The position numbers were made by a program, and so were the translations under genes. Below are positions 1 to 10,058 of a DNA stretch of 37,686 bases, piece by piece. The notes under the pieces are model-generated. The model made no database searches and was not told the DNA's origin. It saw only the letters and a program-made list of their open reading frames with translations. Each line of letters opens with the position of its first letter. The first letter of the stretch is position 1. The stretch is from an uncultured Ruminococcus sp. (GTDB lineage: Bacteria > Bacillota > Clostridia > Oscillospirales > CAG-272): the NCBI GenBank assembly GCA_902795355.1, contig CADBKZ010000017.1:1-37686 (forward strand), read 5' to 3'.

Positions 1-289
1 GTGATTTTGCAACGCAAAAGCTTTCCTATGGGGGAATGGTGCCAAAGTCGCAAGCGACTTACGGATGAGGCCTTTTAACGAATTGTAACTTAAAAGGCTC
101 CCCCTCGGGGAAGAGCTTATGCTGCAAGCAGCAGGAGAGGACGGTTGCGACAACTGCTGTTTTACCCTCTCCGTCAGGCTCCCTTGTCGCCTGCCACCTC
201 TCCCAGAGGGCGAGGCGAGGTAACAAGCAATCGGAAGCCTCATCCACCGCTACGCGGTCCCCCTTCCCCAAAGGGGAAGGCTCAAATAT
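1..289. repeat. P1 and P2 palindromic repeats before recF
   Basis: No gene is supported here. Bases 1-78 hold a P1 module: a degenerate CTTTCC..GGGG hairpin, the cassette AAGTCGC-aa-GCGACTT and GGATGAGG. Its first 40 bases recur almost unchanged at 21231-21270. Bases 93-223 hold a P2 element, with a CTCCCC..GGGG hairpin, a variable stem-loop, GAGAGG, a spacer, CCCTCTCCGTC, a second stem-loop and the CTCTCCC..GGGCGAGG end. Bases 233-285 hold an inverted P1 copy with cassette ACCGC-tac-GCGGT. ORFs across this stretch are repeat-encoded. Confidence 0.8.
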
Positions 290-486
290 AGCAAGCAACC
301 ACTGTGGATAAGACCACATCTGCGCAAAGGTTCTTTTGGAAATTTTCGTAGAGAAGGTTTTTGCGAAAAAACTTTCCGCAAACAGCCCCTATGCGCAAAA
401 CCATAACTGCGCGAAAGTTCTTTTGGTCCTTTTCTTTCAAGAAAAGGACGACCTTCAAAACAGTCTCTTGACTTTAACCTGACCTT
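290..486 (+). repeat. L leader element, tandem pair, upstream of recF
   Basis: Two degenerate copies of the L element lie head to tail. The second, from about 376, has the standard order: GCAAACA.CCCCTATGCGC, GCGCGAAAGTTCTTTTGG, the palindrome CCTTTTC-tttc-aaGAAAAGG, then GACCTT and CTCTTGAC motifs ending close to the recF ribosome binding site. The same arrangement precedes gyrA, hisS, the lipase, the GDSL gene and, on the minus strand, nupN. Confidence 0.75.
303..311 (-). promoter_or_regulatory. Perfect DnaA-box match
   Basis: TGTGGATAA is an exact reverse complement of the DnaA box TTATCCACA, about 190 bases upstream of recF. It lies inside the first, degenerate L copy, where sister copies read differently. 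It may therefore be a chance product of repeat drift. No cluster of boxes was seen around it. Confidence 0.35.
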
Positions 487-503
487 CAAAAAGGAAAAGA
501 CAG

Positions 504-1607
504 ATGATTTGCAAACGGATCCAAATTTCGAATTTTCGGAACATAGAAACGGCGGACGTCCGGTTTGCGGATGGGGTAAACATCCTTGCGGGCGCGAACG
601 CGCAGGGAAAAACCAACCTGCTGGAAGCCGTTTTTTATGTTGCGCTTGGAAAGAGTTTCCGAACGTCGCACGACGAGGATCTGATCCGGTTTGGAGCCGA
701 GCTTTGCAAAATTTCGATGGACTACGCCGACAGCCAAAGGGAACAGAACATTACGGTTCGGCTTATGGCGGGAAAACGGCGGCGGATCGAGCATAACCGC
801 GTGCGGCTGGCGAAGGTTTCCGAGGTGGTGGGTCTGTTCCGAACGGTGCTGTTCTGTCCGGAGCATTTGTCGCTGGTCAAGGACGGGCCGGCCGAGCGGC
901 GGGGGTTCCTCGACGTGGCCATTTCGCAGATTTACCCCAACTATTTGCGCAGTTTGCAAAATTACAATCAAGCGCTCAAACAGAGAAACCGACTGATAAG
1001 GGACGCGGAAAGCGACCGGCGGACGTTCGACGAGACCGCGGAAATGTGGTCGGCGCAGTTGGCGCACGAGGCGGCGATCATCGCGCAGTATCGGTGGCGG
1101 TATGTGGAAAAGCTGCAAGCCGCGGTGCGGGCGTGCTTTGAAGAGATGACCGACGGGAAAGAGGTCCCAAACACGGTTTATGAACCGTCCATCCATATCG
1201 AGGCGGCGGCGTGCGAGGACGCGGCGGCCACCGAAAAGCTGTATTTTGAAAAGTTGATGTCTAACCACGAGCGCGAGATCGCCGCGGGCAGCACGCTTTG
1301 GGGGACGCACAAAGACGACATCCGAATCGACCTGAACGGAAAGCCCGCGCGGCTGTTCGCGTCGCAGGGGCAGCAGAGGTCGCTCGCGCTCGCCATGAAG
1401 CTGGCCGAGGGCGCGATTTGCCAAGAGATTTGCGGAGAGGTCCCCGCGTTCCTGTTTGACGACGTGTTTTCCGAGCTGGACGCGGCGCGGCGCGCGTATC
1501 TGTCGGAGAAGATCCGAGGGAAGCAGGTTATTATCACGTCGTGCGAACCGTCGCTCGCGGCGGGAAAGCACATCCGCGTGGAGAACGGAACGTACACGGA
1601 AGAGTAA
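504..1607 (+). CDS. recF: DNA replication and repair protein RecF
   Basis: RecF is the SMC-like ATPase that loads RecA at single-strand gaps and stalled forks through RecFOR. The 367-residue protein has the family's usual length. It opens with a Walker A motif GANAQGKTN near residue 31, carries the family's R-G-F-L-D-V segment near residue 133, and ends with a signature and Walker B pair, ASQGQQRSLALA near 285 and AFLFDDVFSELD near 315. The ATG at 504 follows AAAAAGGAAAAG, a moderate ribosome binding site. It is followed by remB and gyrB in the same order as in B. subtilis, which supports the assignment strongly. Upstream sits an L leader element. Directly after the stop is a reversed L copy nested in a longer inverted repeat. 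Confidence 0.97.
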   Translation: MICKRIQISNFRNIETADVRFADGVNILAGANAQGKTNLLEAVFYVALGKSFRTSHDEDLIRFGAELCKISMDYADSQREQNITVRLMAGKRRRIEHNRVRLAKVSEVVGLFRTVLFCPEHLSLVKDGPAERRGFLDVAISQIYPNYLRSLQNYNQALKQRNRLIRDAESDRRTFDETAEMWSAQLAHEAAIIAQYRWRYVEKLQAAVRACFEEMTDGKEVPNTVYEPSIHIEAAACEDAAATEKLYFEKLMSNHEREIAAGSTLWGTHKDDIRIDLNGKPARLFASQGQQRSLALAMKLAEGAICQEICGEVPAFLFDDVFSELDAARRAYLSEKIRGKQVIITSCEPSLAAGKHIRVENGTYTEE

Positions 1608-1862
1608 GTAGGACCTTGGGAAGGGGCCATACTTTTTCTTGAAAGAAAAAGTAGGCAAAAAGAACTTTCACGCATAAGAAATTTTGCGGGTATGGGGACT
1701 TTGCAAAAAGACCATTTTCTGCGGAAACGCCGCAAAAGAGGGTCTCCCCCCTTCCCAAACCCATCCCCTCTTCCCCGAAAAGCGAACGCGGAGAAAAAGG
1801 CAGTCAAAATTTTTGAAAGGCTTGAAAACCCGCTTTTACAAGGGGCAATAAAGTTTTTGGAA
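1608..1862. repeat. recF 3' inverted repeat with nested L copy
   Basis: TTGGGAAGGGG at 1617-1627 can pair with CCCCTTCCCAA at 1750-1760, and the sequence after it matches the tail of the T palindromes after gyrB and the MreD-like gene (CCCCGAAAAGCGAACGCGG). Between the arms lies a reversed L element, 1628-1706, with palindrome CTTTTTCttgaaaGAAAAAG. I read this as a T-type 3' hairpin interrupted by an L element. A reading frame runs from 1692 into remB, but its first 57 codons are repeat sequence. Confidence 0.6.
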
Positions 1863-2183
1863 ATGTATTTACACGTAGGAAACAACCGGAACATTCGCGT
1901 GCGGGACATCGTTGGCATTTTCGACGCCGATACTGCAACGGTTTCGGCGGTCACAAAAAAGTATCTTTCGGCGCAGCAGGCGGCCAAAACGGTCGAATTT
2001 GCGTCGGTGGAGCTGCCGAAGTCGTTTGTCCTTTACCGCGACGAACGCAAAAACCGGAGCGCGGCGCGCGGCCGGAAAACCAGAGTAAAACGAAGCGGAG
2101 CGGCGGGCGGCTATCGCGTTTGCTTTTCGCAGTTGTCGTCCGCGTCGCTCGCGGGTCGCGTGGAAAACGGGATCAGCGGCTGA
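1863..2183 (+). CDS. remB: RemB-like DNA-binding regulator (DUF370)
   Basis: The 106-residue product begins MYLHVGNNRNIRVRDIVGIF, which matches the start of YaaB/RemB, the small DUF370 protein encoded between recF and gyrB in Bacillus. The family conserves a hexapeptide around DIVGIFD and a C-terminal SPLSSxTLxKR, seen here as SQLSSASLAGR. RemA-type proteins are architectural activators of matrix and osmoprotection genes; the role of RemB is less clear. I start at the ATG at 1863 because the longer frame back to 1692 is repeat-derived. An Arg/Lys-rich stretch of about 20 residues (KNRSAARGRKTRVKR and following) sits between the LPKSF block and the C-terminal block, where B. subtilis YaaB is shorter. 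Family assignment is firm; target genes cannot be inferred. Confidence 0.85.
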   Translation: MYLHVGNNRNIRVRDIVGIFDADTATVSAVTKKYLSAQQAAKTVEFASVELPKSFVLYRDERKNRSAARGRKTRVKRSGAAGGYRVCFSQLSSASLAGRVENGISG

Positions 2184-2716
2184 AAACGCGGGCGGAATGA
2201 AAGGTAGCCTTCCCCTTTGGAAATGGGGGGAACCGACCAAGGCCTTGTGGATGAGGCCTTTGAGCCTTCTCCTTGGGGGAAGGTGTCACCGTAGGTGACG
2301 GATGAGGCTTCCGCTTGCCTGTTACTTCGCCTCGCCCTCTGGGAGAGGCTTGAAGTAACTGCCCATTGGAAAGCCTCATCCGTCAGACAATCGAGGCTTG
2401 ACCGCCTCTCTGTCTGCCACCTTCCCCCAAGGGGAAGGCTTCAAGTTACAACACATTGGAAAAAATGCATTTCGCTGATTTCCCACTGTCCGCAAACATC
2501 ATAAGCCTTCCCCTTGGGGGAAGGTGGCCGCGAAGCGGCCGGATGAGGCCTTGAAGCCTTCCCTTTTTGGGAATGGTGTCAAAGTCGCAAGCGACTTATG
2601 GATGAGGCTTTTGACAAAGCTCCCCCAAAGGGGAAGCTCTCGCGAAGCGAGTGAGAGGGGAAAAATTGCGGTTATCGCAAAACCCTTTCCGTCAGGCGCA
2701 CGAGTGAACAAGCAAA
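2184..2716. repeat. Cluster of P1 modules and a partial P2
   Basis: Several P1 modules are packed here with different cassettes. They carry TCACC-gta-GGTGA at 2286-2298, an inverted copy of the long GTCTGACGG cassette at about 2376-2425, GGCCGC-gaa-GCGGCC at 2526-2540, and AAGTCGC-aa-GCGACTT at 2582-2597. A partial P2 with cassette CTCTCGC-gaa-GCGAG follows at 2617-2705. Reading frames across the block are not believable genes. Confidence 0.8.
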
Positions 2717-2734
2717 GGAACAAAGGAGAGGCGC

Positions 2735-2929
2735 ATGAAGAAAAACCGGTTTTTTCCCGTTTGTTTGAGCGTTGCGCTGGTGTTTTGCGCGTTCGGAACG
2801 CTGTTTGCCGTAAAAGGCTGGGTGCGGCCGATCACCGAAACGGTCGCGTTTCTGACCGCGCCGCTGCGGTACGCCTGCCATCGCGCGGCGGACGGGCTGT
2901 TGTGGCTCGGCGGGCGGATTTTCGGGTAG
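2735..2929 (+). CDS. Small membrane protein, unknown function
   Basis: A 64-residue frame follows a strong ribosome binding site, AAAGGAGAG, four bases before the ATG. It begins MKKNRFFPVCLSVALVFCAF, a basic start and a hydrophobic segment (about residues 7-26), so it should be membrane-anchored or secreted. The rest contains a second, weaker amphipathic or hydrophobic stretch (about 35-62, with PLRYACHRAADGLLWLGGRI). It lies between remB and gyrB on the same strand, just after a P2 element. I do not recognise a family. The ribosome binding site, codon use like its neighbours and a sensible topology argue for a gene; its short length argues for caution. Confidence 0.55.
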   Translation: MKKNRFFPVCLSVALVFCAFGTLFAVKGWVRPITETVAFLTAPLRYACHRAADGLLWLGGRIFG

Positions 2930-3300
2930 GCAGGGCGAGCTTGCCCAAAAAACGTACATGGCCTTTTGTTTGTTTCCGTAGGGAACAACCTGCGGTTGTA
3001 TGGTGCTTGCTCCCCAAAGAATATTACATTGCTTTTATTATCCTTATTCCCGTAGGGCGGGGGCTTGCTCCCGCCGGAAGCGAAAGACCTTTGCAAATAA
3101 ACGGTAGTGAATATCCGCATAGTTGTTGTTTCGTTTTTCCGTTTGTTTTTACGGCGGGAGCAAGCCCCATACAACCGCAGGGTGTTCCCTACGGAAAATA
3201 ATGATTTTTATGGGTCAATTGCGGCGGGAGCGAAAGCCAACGCGGCCTTTGGCCGCTCGCCCTACGGAAACAAAGGCTATATAGTGTTCTTTGAGCGAAC
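2930..3300. repeat. M element with flanking hairpins
   Basis: The M element spans about 3052-3198. The left end GTAGGGCGGGGGCTTGCTCC pairs with the right GGCGGGAGCAAGCCCC. The core carries AAATAAACGGTAGTGAATAT and a CGTTTTTCCGTTTG stretch. The right end continues into the ACAACCGCAGG..TTCCCTACGG motif. A similar motif, CCGTAGGGAACAACCTGCGG, precedes the element at 2986. From 3222 a shortened end follows with the cassette GGAGCGAAAGCCAACGCGG. The 123-codon frame starting at 3107 begins inside the repeat and I do not accept it. Confidence 0.75.
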
Positions 3301-3454
3301 GGTGGAAGGAGTAAAACAACCGTTGTTTACAGACAGCGGGAAATCGGTTGTCCGTCCAAGGAAAGAGAATAGCAGCCTTTCCAAGCAGGGCAAAGCAAAA
3401 AGCACGCAAAATCACCGAAAAAAGACAGAAAATAAAAGAATAACAATTAAAAAC

Positions 3455-3470
3455 TGGTCAAAAGTGACCA
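3455..3470. promoter_or_regulatory. TGGTCA dyad upstream of gyrB
   Basis: TGGTCA-aaag-TGACCA is a perfect dyad in a short AT-rich stretch (about 3411-3490) that is not repeat sequence, 127 bases before the gyrB start. A TAGAAT hexamer at 3483-3488 could be a -10, but no good -35 lies 16-18 bases ahead of it. The dyad is where an operator would be expected. Its ligand is unknown. Confidence 0.35.
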
Positions 3471-3485
3471 AATCCTGACATTTAG

Positions 3486-5687
<2,202 letters not shown>

Positions 5688-5699
5688 CGAAAAAAGACC

Positions 5700-5749
5700 T
5701 CGGAGAGGGGGAACCCCCTTTTCGCGAAAAGGGGGTTCCCCCTCTCCGA
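5700..5749 (+). terminator. T palindrome after gyrB
   Basis: This is a perfect 50-base palindrome. The outer arm is TCGGAGAGGGGG, the inner arm AACCCCCTTTTCG, and there is no unpaired loop. It starts 12 bases after the gyrB stop. No U-tract follows, so it is a poor classical intrinsic terminator, but it should protect the 3' end or pause polymerase. The constant GAGAGGGGG base recurs after the MreD-like gene, nupQ and the YczE-like gene. Confidence 0.6.
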
Positions 5750-6299
5750 ACCTCTCCCTCTCCCCGAAAAGCAAACGCGGGAAAAAGGGTGTTTTCGGAC
5801 GGCGGGAAGATGATCAAGAAAACCTGTATTCTGCAAAGAATAACCAGAGGTTTGTGGTGCTTGCTCCCACTGTAAATAGCACATAGAAAAAGAAAAAACC
5901 ATTCCCGTAGGGCGGGCGGCCAAAGGCCGCGTTGGCTTCCGCTCCCGCCGGAAGCGAAAGATTTTTGCAAATAAACGGTAGTGAATATTCGCATATTTGT
6001 TATTATCCTTTTTCGTTTGTTTACGGCGGGAGCAAGCCCCATACAACCGCAGGTTGTTCCCTACGGAAACAACGATACTGTTTTTTATATTTTTATAATT
6101 TGCAATTTATAATTTGTGCGTGGCGGGAGCGGAAGCCAACGCGGCCTTTGGCCGCCCGCCCTGCGGCATTGTAACTTTGCGCCTTCCCCTTGGGGGAAGG
6201 TGCCAAGCTTGCGAGGCGGATGAGGCTTTCTGATAATAGGCAATAAAGGCCTCATCCACCGCTACGCGGTCCCCCTTCCCCCAAGGGGAAGGCTCAAAA
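5750..6299. repeat. M element, second MITE and P1 pair
   Basis: The T-element tail (CCCCGAAAAGCAAACGCGG) runs to about 5790. An M element spans 5907-6064; its left end carries the long cassette with CGGCCAAAGGCCG instead of GGGGCTTGC. From about 6070 to 6172 lies a different AT-rich core (TTTTTATAATTTGCAATTTA) closed by the same CGGCC-aaa-GGCCG end; its reverse complement recurs at 24358-24457. Two inverted P1 modules follow at 6181-6294 with cassettes around CAAGCTTGCGAGG and ACCGC-tac-GCGGT. Confidence 0.75.
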
Positions 6300-6400
6300 T
6301 ATTGCAAACACCCTCTATGCGCTATTATGCGCGAAAGCTCTTTTGGGCATTTCCGCAGAAAATGCTGTTTTACTCACGAGAAAAGGACGACCTTCAAAAA
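6300..6400 (+). repeat. L element upstream of the MreD-like gene
   Basis: This copy has GCAAACACCCTCTATGCGC, GCGCGAAAGCTCTTTTGG, the palindrome GCATTTCCGCAGAAAATGC and ACGAGAAAAGGACGACC. It lacks the CTCTTGACC repeats seen before gyrA. Instead a short CACACACGGTGTGC palindrome follows at about 6404-6416. Confidence 0.6.
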
Positions 6401-6445
6401 CGCACACACGGTGTGCAAATTTTCGGAAAGACGGGAACAACCGAC

Positions 6446-6961
6446 ATGAAGCAGGAACGCGTGCGTTTATGGAAGAATATCATCGCGCTCGCGGTCGTGT
6501 CGGCGGTCGTCGGCGTGGTACAGGTAGAGTTTTTCGGCCGGTTCGGGTGGGGGTTTGTCCCCGACCTTGCGTTCGCAACACTGATGTGCGTTTCGTTTTA
6601 CCTCGGGCGGGAAACCGGAGCGGCGTTGGGCATTGGTCTGGGCGTCCTGATGGAAGCGTTGACGAGGGCGGACGGCGTGCATATTCTGCCAACGGTCTAC
6701 CTGTTTTGCGGGTTCCTTTGCGGGCAGGCGGCGCGAGGACGGTTTACCGAACGGAGCTTTGTTAACTACCTGCTGGTGGTTGCGGCGTCCATGCCCGTGC
6801 ATGCGGGCGTGACCGTGCTTCAACTTGCCCTGCGCTATGGGAACGTCCGCGTGGAAGGTTTGTTTACGCGATTGCTGCTGCCCGAAGCCGCCGCGCTCGC
6901 CGCCGCAATGATTTTGCTCTATTTCCCGCTGAAACAACTTTGCCGCTGGCTGAAAATGTGA
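6446..6961 (+). CDS. MreD-like integral membrane protein
   Basis: The 171-residue product is almost wholly hydrophobic, with about five predicted membrane segments. PDLAFATLMCVSFYLG followed by TGAALGIGLGVLMEAL resembles the PDL..G.. / GxxxGxxxGLLxD pattern of MreD, the membrane partner of MreBC in the elongasome. The C-terminal LYFPLKQLCRWL fits too. MreD is normally next to mreB and mreC, and neither is visible, so this is a family-level call; an ECF-transporter-like S component is the main alternative. The ATG at 6446 gives the cleanest product, but its ribosome binding site is weak, and the upstream frame is an L element. It sits between gyrB and gyrA, an unusual place for a cell-shape gene. 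Confidence 0.5.
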   Translation: MKQERVRLWKNIIALAVVSAVVGVVQVEFFGRFGWGFVPDLAFATLMCVSFYLGRETGAALGIGLGVLMEALTRADGVHILPTVYLFCGFLCGQAARGRFTERSFVNYLLVVAASMPVHAGVTVLQLALRYGNVRVEGLFTRLLLPEAAALAAAMILLYFPLKQLCRWLKM

Positions 6962-6970
6962 AAAAAGACC

Positions 6971-7024
6971 TTGAGAGGGGGCGGGACCCCTTTTCATGGG
7001 AAAATGGGTCCCGCCCCCTCTCAA
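6971..7024 (+). terminator. T palindrome after the MreD-like gene
   Basis: TTGAGAGGGGGCGGGACCCC pairs with its near-perfect complement, with one C/T mismatch and a short CATGGG centre. It begins 9 bases after the stop. Both the sequence before it (AAAAAAGACCT) and the tail after it (CCCGAAAAGCAAACGC) match the copy after gyrB, while the inner arm differs. Confidence 0.6.
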
Positions 7025-7230
7025 GCTCTCCCTCACCCCCCGAAAAGCAAACGCAGGGGAATAAAAGGGTGTTTGCGGACGGTGGGAAGAAAGCGGAAAC
7101 GATTTATTTTTCCAATGGGCAGTTACTTTGAGCCTTCCCCTTGGGGGAAGGTGCCGAGCTTGCGAGGCGGATGAGGCCTTTATTGCCTATTATCGGAAAG
7201 CCTCATCCGTCTTGCCGCTTCGCGGCAATT
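7025..7230. repeat. T-element tail and P1 modules
   Basis: The T-element tail extends to about 7090. A P1 module (CTTCCCCTTGGGGGAAGGTG) follows at 7133-7175 with a CGAGCTTGCGAGG cassette, then a solo reversed cassette GCCGC-ttc-GCGGC at 7213-7227. No gene is supported. Confidence 0.7.
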
Positions 7231-7366
7231 GCGCGAAAGTTCTTTTGGTCCTTTTCTTTCAAGAAAAGGACGACCTTAACGGTCTCTTGACCTTCAAAAC
7301 AGTCTCTTGACCTTCAAGACGACCTTAACAATCTCTTGACCTTAATTAACACGCCCTTGACCTTGA
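7231..7366 (+). repeat. L element with GACCTT iterons before gyrA
   Basis: After the hairpin part (palindrome around CCTTTTCtttcaaGAAAAGG) this copy carries six GACCTT motifs, at 7272, 7289, 7309, 7321, 7338 and 7359. Most are embedded in a longer unit, CTCTTGACCTT. Spacings are 17, 20, 12, 17 and 21 bases. The last ends just before the gyrA ribosome binding site. This is the most expanded copy in the window. Confidence 0.75.
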
Positions 7367-7379
7367 AAGGAGAAAAAAC

Positions 7380-10001
7380 GTGGAGAAGAAGAAAAACGAA
7401 ACAGAATTGACGAGAGAACAGGAATTGGCGCTGTTCGAGAATCAGAAAGTCGTGGACGTTGGCATGGAGAAAGAGGTGAAGAAATCTTTCATCGAGTATT
7501 CCATGTCGGTCATCATGGCAAGGGCGTTGCCCGACGTGCGCGACGGCATGAAGCCCGGGCAGAGGCGGATTCTTTACGCCATGTGGGAAGACGGGCTGGT
7601 GCATTCCAAGCCGTTCCGAAAGTCGGCAACCACGGTTGGTAACGTGCTGGGCCGGTACCATCCGCACGGCGACAGCTCGGTTTACGGAACCATGGTGCAT
7701 ATGGCGCAGGATTTCAACATGCGGTATGTGCTGGTGGAAGGCCACGGAAACTTCGGCTCGGTGGACGGCGACGGCGCGGCCGCGTACCGGTATACCGAGG
7801 CGCGGCTCGACCGCATTGCGGACGAGATGATGCGGGACATCGAGAAGAACGTGGTTCCCATGGTCCCCAACTTCGATAACCGGCTGCAGGAGCCGTCGGT
7901 GCTGCCGAGCCGGTTCCCGAACCTGCTGGTCAACGGGTCCATGGGCATTGCCGTTGGTATGGCGACAAACATTCCGCCGCATAACCTCGGAGAGGTCGTG
8001 GACGCAACCATTTACCGCATGGAGCATCCGGAATCCACCGTGGACGAGCTGATGGAATACATCAAGGGTCCCGATTTCCCAACGCGCGCCATCATTTACG
8101 GCGTCAACGGCATCAAGCAGGCGTACACCACGGGCAAGGGACATATTATGGTGCGGTCGCGGTCGCATATCGAGGAAGAACACCGCCGCATCGTGTTCAC
8201 CGAGATCCCTTACGGCGTGAATAAGAGCTTGCTGTGCGAATCCATCGCGACTTGCGTCAAGGAGAAGAAGATCGACGGCATTACCGAATTGCGCGACGAA
8301 TCGGGGCGCGACGGCATGCGGATCGTGGTGGAATACCGGAGAGACGCAAACCCGCAGATCATCCTTAATCAGCTGTATAAATTCACGCAGTTGCAAGCAA
8401 CGTTCGCCGTCAATATGCTCGCGCTTGTCAACAACGAGCCGAAGATCCTGACGCTCCCGCAGATCCTCGACCACTACATCCGCCATCAGGAAAGCGTGAT
8501 TACGCGCAGAACGCAGTTCGACCTTGACAAGGCGCGCGCGCGGGCGCACATTTTCGAGGGCTATAAGATCGCGCTCGACAACATTGACGAGATCGTGGAA
8601 CTACTCAAAAAGTCCAAGTCCATTCCCGACGCCAAGCTCGCGCTCATAGAGCGGTACGGGCTTTCGGACGCACAGGCACAGGCCATTGTGGAAATGACGC
8701 TCGGCCGACTGACCGGCATGGAGCGCGAGAAGATTGAGGAAGAACTGGCGCGGCTGGAAGCGTTGGTTGCCGAGCTGGAAGGCATCCTCGCGGACGAGGG
8801 CAAGATCCGGCAGATTATCAAGGACGAGATGACCGAGATTCGGAACAAGTACGCCGACGCGCGCCGCACCGACATCGAGCAGGCCGAGCAGGAGATCATC
8901 CTCGAGGACCTGATCGAGCGGCACAATTGCGTGATCACGCTCACGCACGCGGGCTACATCAAGCGGCAGCCGGCGGACACCTACACCGCGCAGAACCGCG
9001 GCGGCAAGGGCATTATCGGAATGTCCACCAAGGAAGAGGACTTCATCGAGCAGGTGATCGCGCTCGGGAGCCATTCCTACCTGTTGATGTTCACCAACAC
9101 GGGCAAGGTGCAAATGCGCAAGGCATATATGATCCCCGAAGCGGGGCGCACCGCCAAAGGGCAGAATCTGGTCAACATCCTCGAACTCGCGCCGGAAGAA
9201 AAGATTACCGCGTGCGTCAGCGTGGATGAATTTACCGACCACGAATACCTGACCATGGTCACGCGCCGCGGCGTAATCAAAAAGACCTTGCTTTCCGATT
9301 TTGAGTATCAGCGCAAGGGCGGAAAGATCGCCATTAACCTCGACGAGGGCGACGAGCTGCTGTTTGTGACCCGCACCGACGGCAACCGCGAGCTGATGCT
9401 TGCAACGCGGAACGGCATTGCCGTCCGCTTTGCGGAGCAGAATGTGCGCGCCATGGGGCGCGCGGCGCGCGGCGTGCGCGGCATAAAACTCCGCGGCGAC
9501 GACGAAGTGGTTGGCGTTTCGCTGGTGGAAGCGGGCAAGGAACTGCTCTGCGTAACCGAAAAGGGCTTCGGCAAACGCAGCCCGTTCGACGATTTCCGCC
9601 TGATGGCGCACCGCGGCGGCATGGGCATTAAGTGCTACAACATTACCGAAAAGAGCGGCAGGCTGACCGGCATTGCCGCCGTTGACGACAGCCTTGACCT
9701 GATGCTGATTACCGACGGCGGAACCATCATCCGCACGCCCGTGGCGGGCATTCCCACGCGGTCGCGGTCGGCGGGCGGCGTTATTGTGATGCGCCTCGGC
9801 GACGAGCAAACGCTGGTGAACTTTACCACCACGCCGCATGCGGAACCCGAAGCGGAACCCGACGCGGAAGCCGGAGCGGCTGAAACGGCCGAACCGGAGA
9901 CCGAACCGACCGAAACGGTCGTTGCGGAATCGGCCGCCGGAGCGGAACCCGAACCCGCAAAAGGCGACGAGCAGGAGAAACCTGTTCCCGAGAACGAATA
10001 A
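7380..10001 (+). CDS. gyrA: DNA gyrase subunit A
   Basis: GyrA is the DNA breakage-reunion and wrapping subunit of gyrase. The GTG start at 7380 follows AAAGGAG. The catalytic tyrosine is Tyr138 in [10 protein letters not shown], preceded by Arg137. The quinolone-determining loop reads [13 protein letters not shown] (95-107). The GyrA box in the C-terminal beta-pinwheel is QNRGGKG, a slight variant of QRRGGKG, which together with the paired gyrB favours gyrase over topoisomerase IV. At 873 residues it is longer than usual because of a Glu/Pro/Ala-rich tail (about 820-873). In the loop, Gly103 stands at the position equivalent to E. coli Asp87. Confidence 0.98.
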   Translation: MEKKKNETELTREQELALFENQKVVDVGMEKEVKKSFIEYSMSVIMARALPDVRDGMKPGQRRILYAMWEDGLVHSKPFRKSATTVGNVLGRYHPHGDSSVYGTMVHMAQDFNMRYVLVEGHGNFGSVDGDGAAAYRYTEARLDRIADEMMRDIEKNVVPMVPNFDNRLQEPSVLPSRFPNLLVNGSMGIAVGMATNIPPHNLGEVVDATIYRMEHPESTVDELMEYIKGPDFPTRAIIYGVNGIKQAYTTGKGHIMVRSRSHIEEEHRRIVFTEIPYGVNKSLLCESIATCVKEKKIDGITELRDESGRDGMRIVVEYRRDANPQIILNQLYKFTQLQATFAVNMLALVNNEPKILTLPQILDHYIRHQESVITRRTQFDLDKARARAHIFEGYKIALDNIDEIVELLKKSKSIPDAKLALIERYGLSDAQAQAIVEMTLGRLTGMEREKIEEELARLEALVAELEGILADEGKIRQIIKDEMTEIRNKYADARRTDIEQAEQEIILEDLIERHNCVITLTHAGYIKRQPADTYTAQNRGGKGIIGMSTKEEDFIEQVIALGSHSYLLMFTNTGKVQMRKAYMIPEAGRTAKGQNLVNILELAPEEKITACVSVDEFTDHEYLTMVTRRGVIKKTLLSDFEYQRKGGKIAINLDEGDELLFVTRTDGNRELMLATRNGIAVRFAEQNVRAMGRAARGVRGIKLRGDDEVVGVSLVEAGKELLCVTEKGFGKRSPFDDFRLMAHRGGMGIKCYNITEKSGRLTGIAAVDDSLDLMLITDGGTIIRTPVAGIPTRSRSAGGVIVMRLGDEQTLVNFTTTPHAEPEAEPDAEAGAAETAEPETEPTETVVAESAAGAEPEPAKGDEQEKPVPENE

Positions 10002-10027
10002 TCGGAGCGAAATCTCTCTTTGTGAAA

Positions 10028-10058
10028 TTAGCCTTCCCCCACAGTGGGGGAAGGCTAA
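10028..10058. terminator. Perfect hairpin after gyrA
   Basis: TTAGCCTTCCCCCAC and GTGGGGGAAGGCTAA form 15 complementary bases around a single A, 27 bases after the gyrA stop. It is a P1 first hairpin standing alone. No T-tract follows on either strand, so termination is possible but unproven. Confidence 0.4.

Noticed and set aside
486..1658. 390-codon open frame on the minus strand
   Set aside because: Antisense to recF; no family motifs.
1692..1862. Longer N-terminus for RemB
   Set aside because: These 57 codons are the tail of the recF 3' inverted repeat; the family begins at MYLHVG.
2524..3201. 225-codon open frame on the plus strand
   Set aside because: It is built mostly from P1, P2 and M repeats and overlaps the better-supported small gene at 2735 in another frame.
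3107..3478. 123-codon open frame before gyrB
   Set aside because: The start codon lies inside the M core and a related ATG with the same NIRI start occurs in other M copies (for example near 12089), so it is repeat-encoded.
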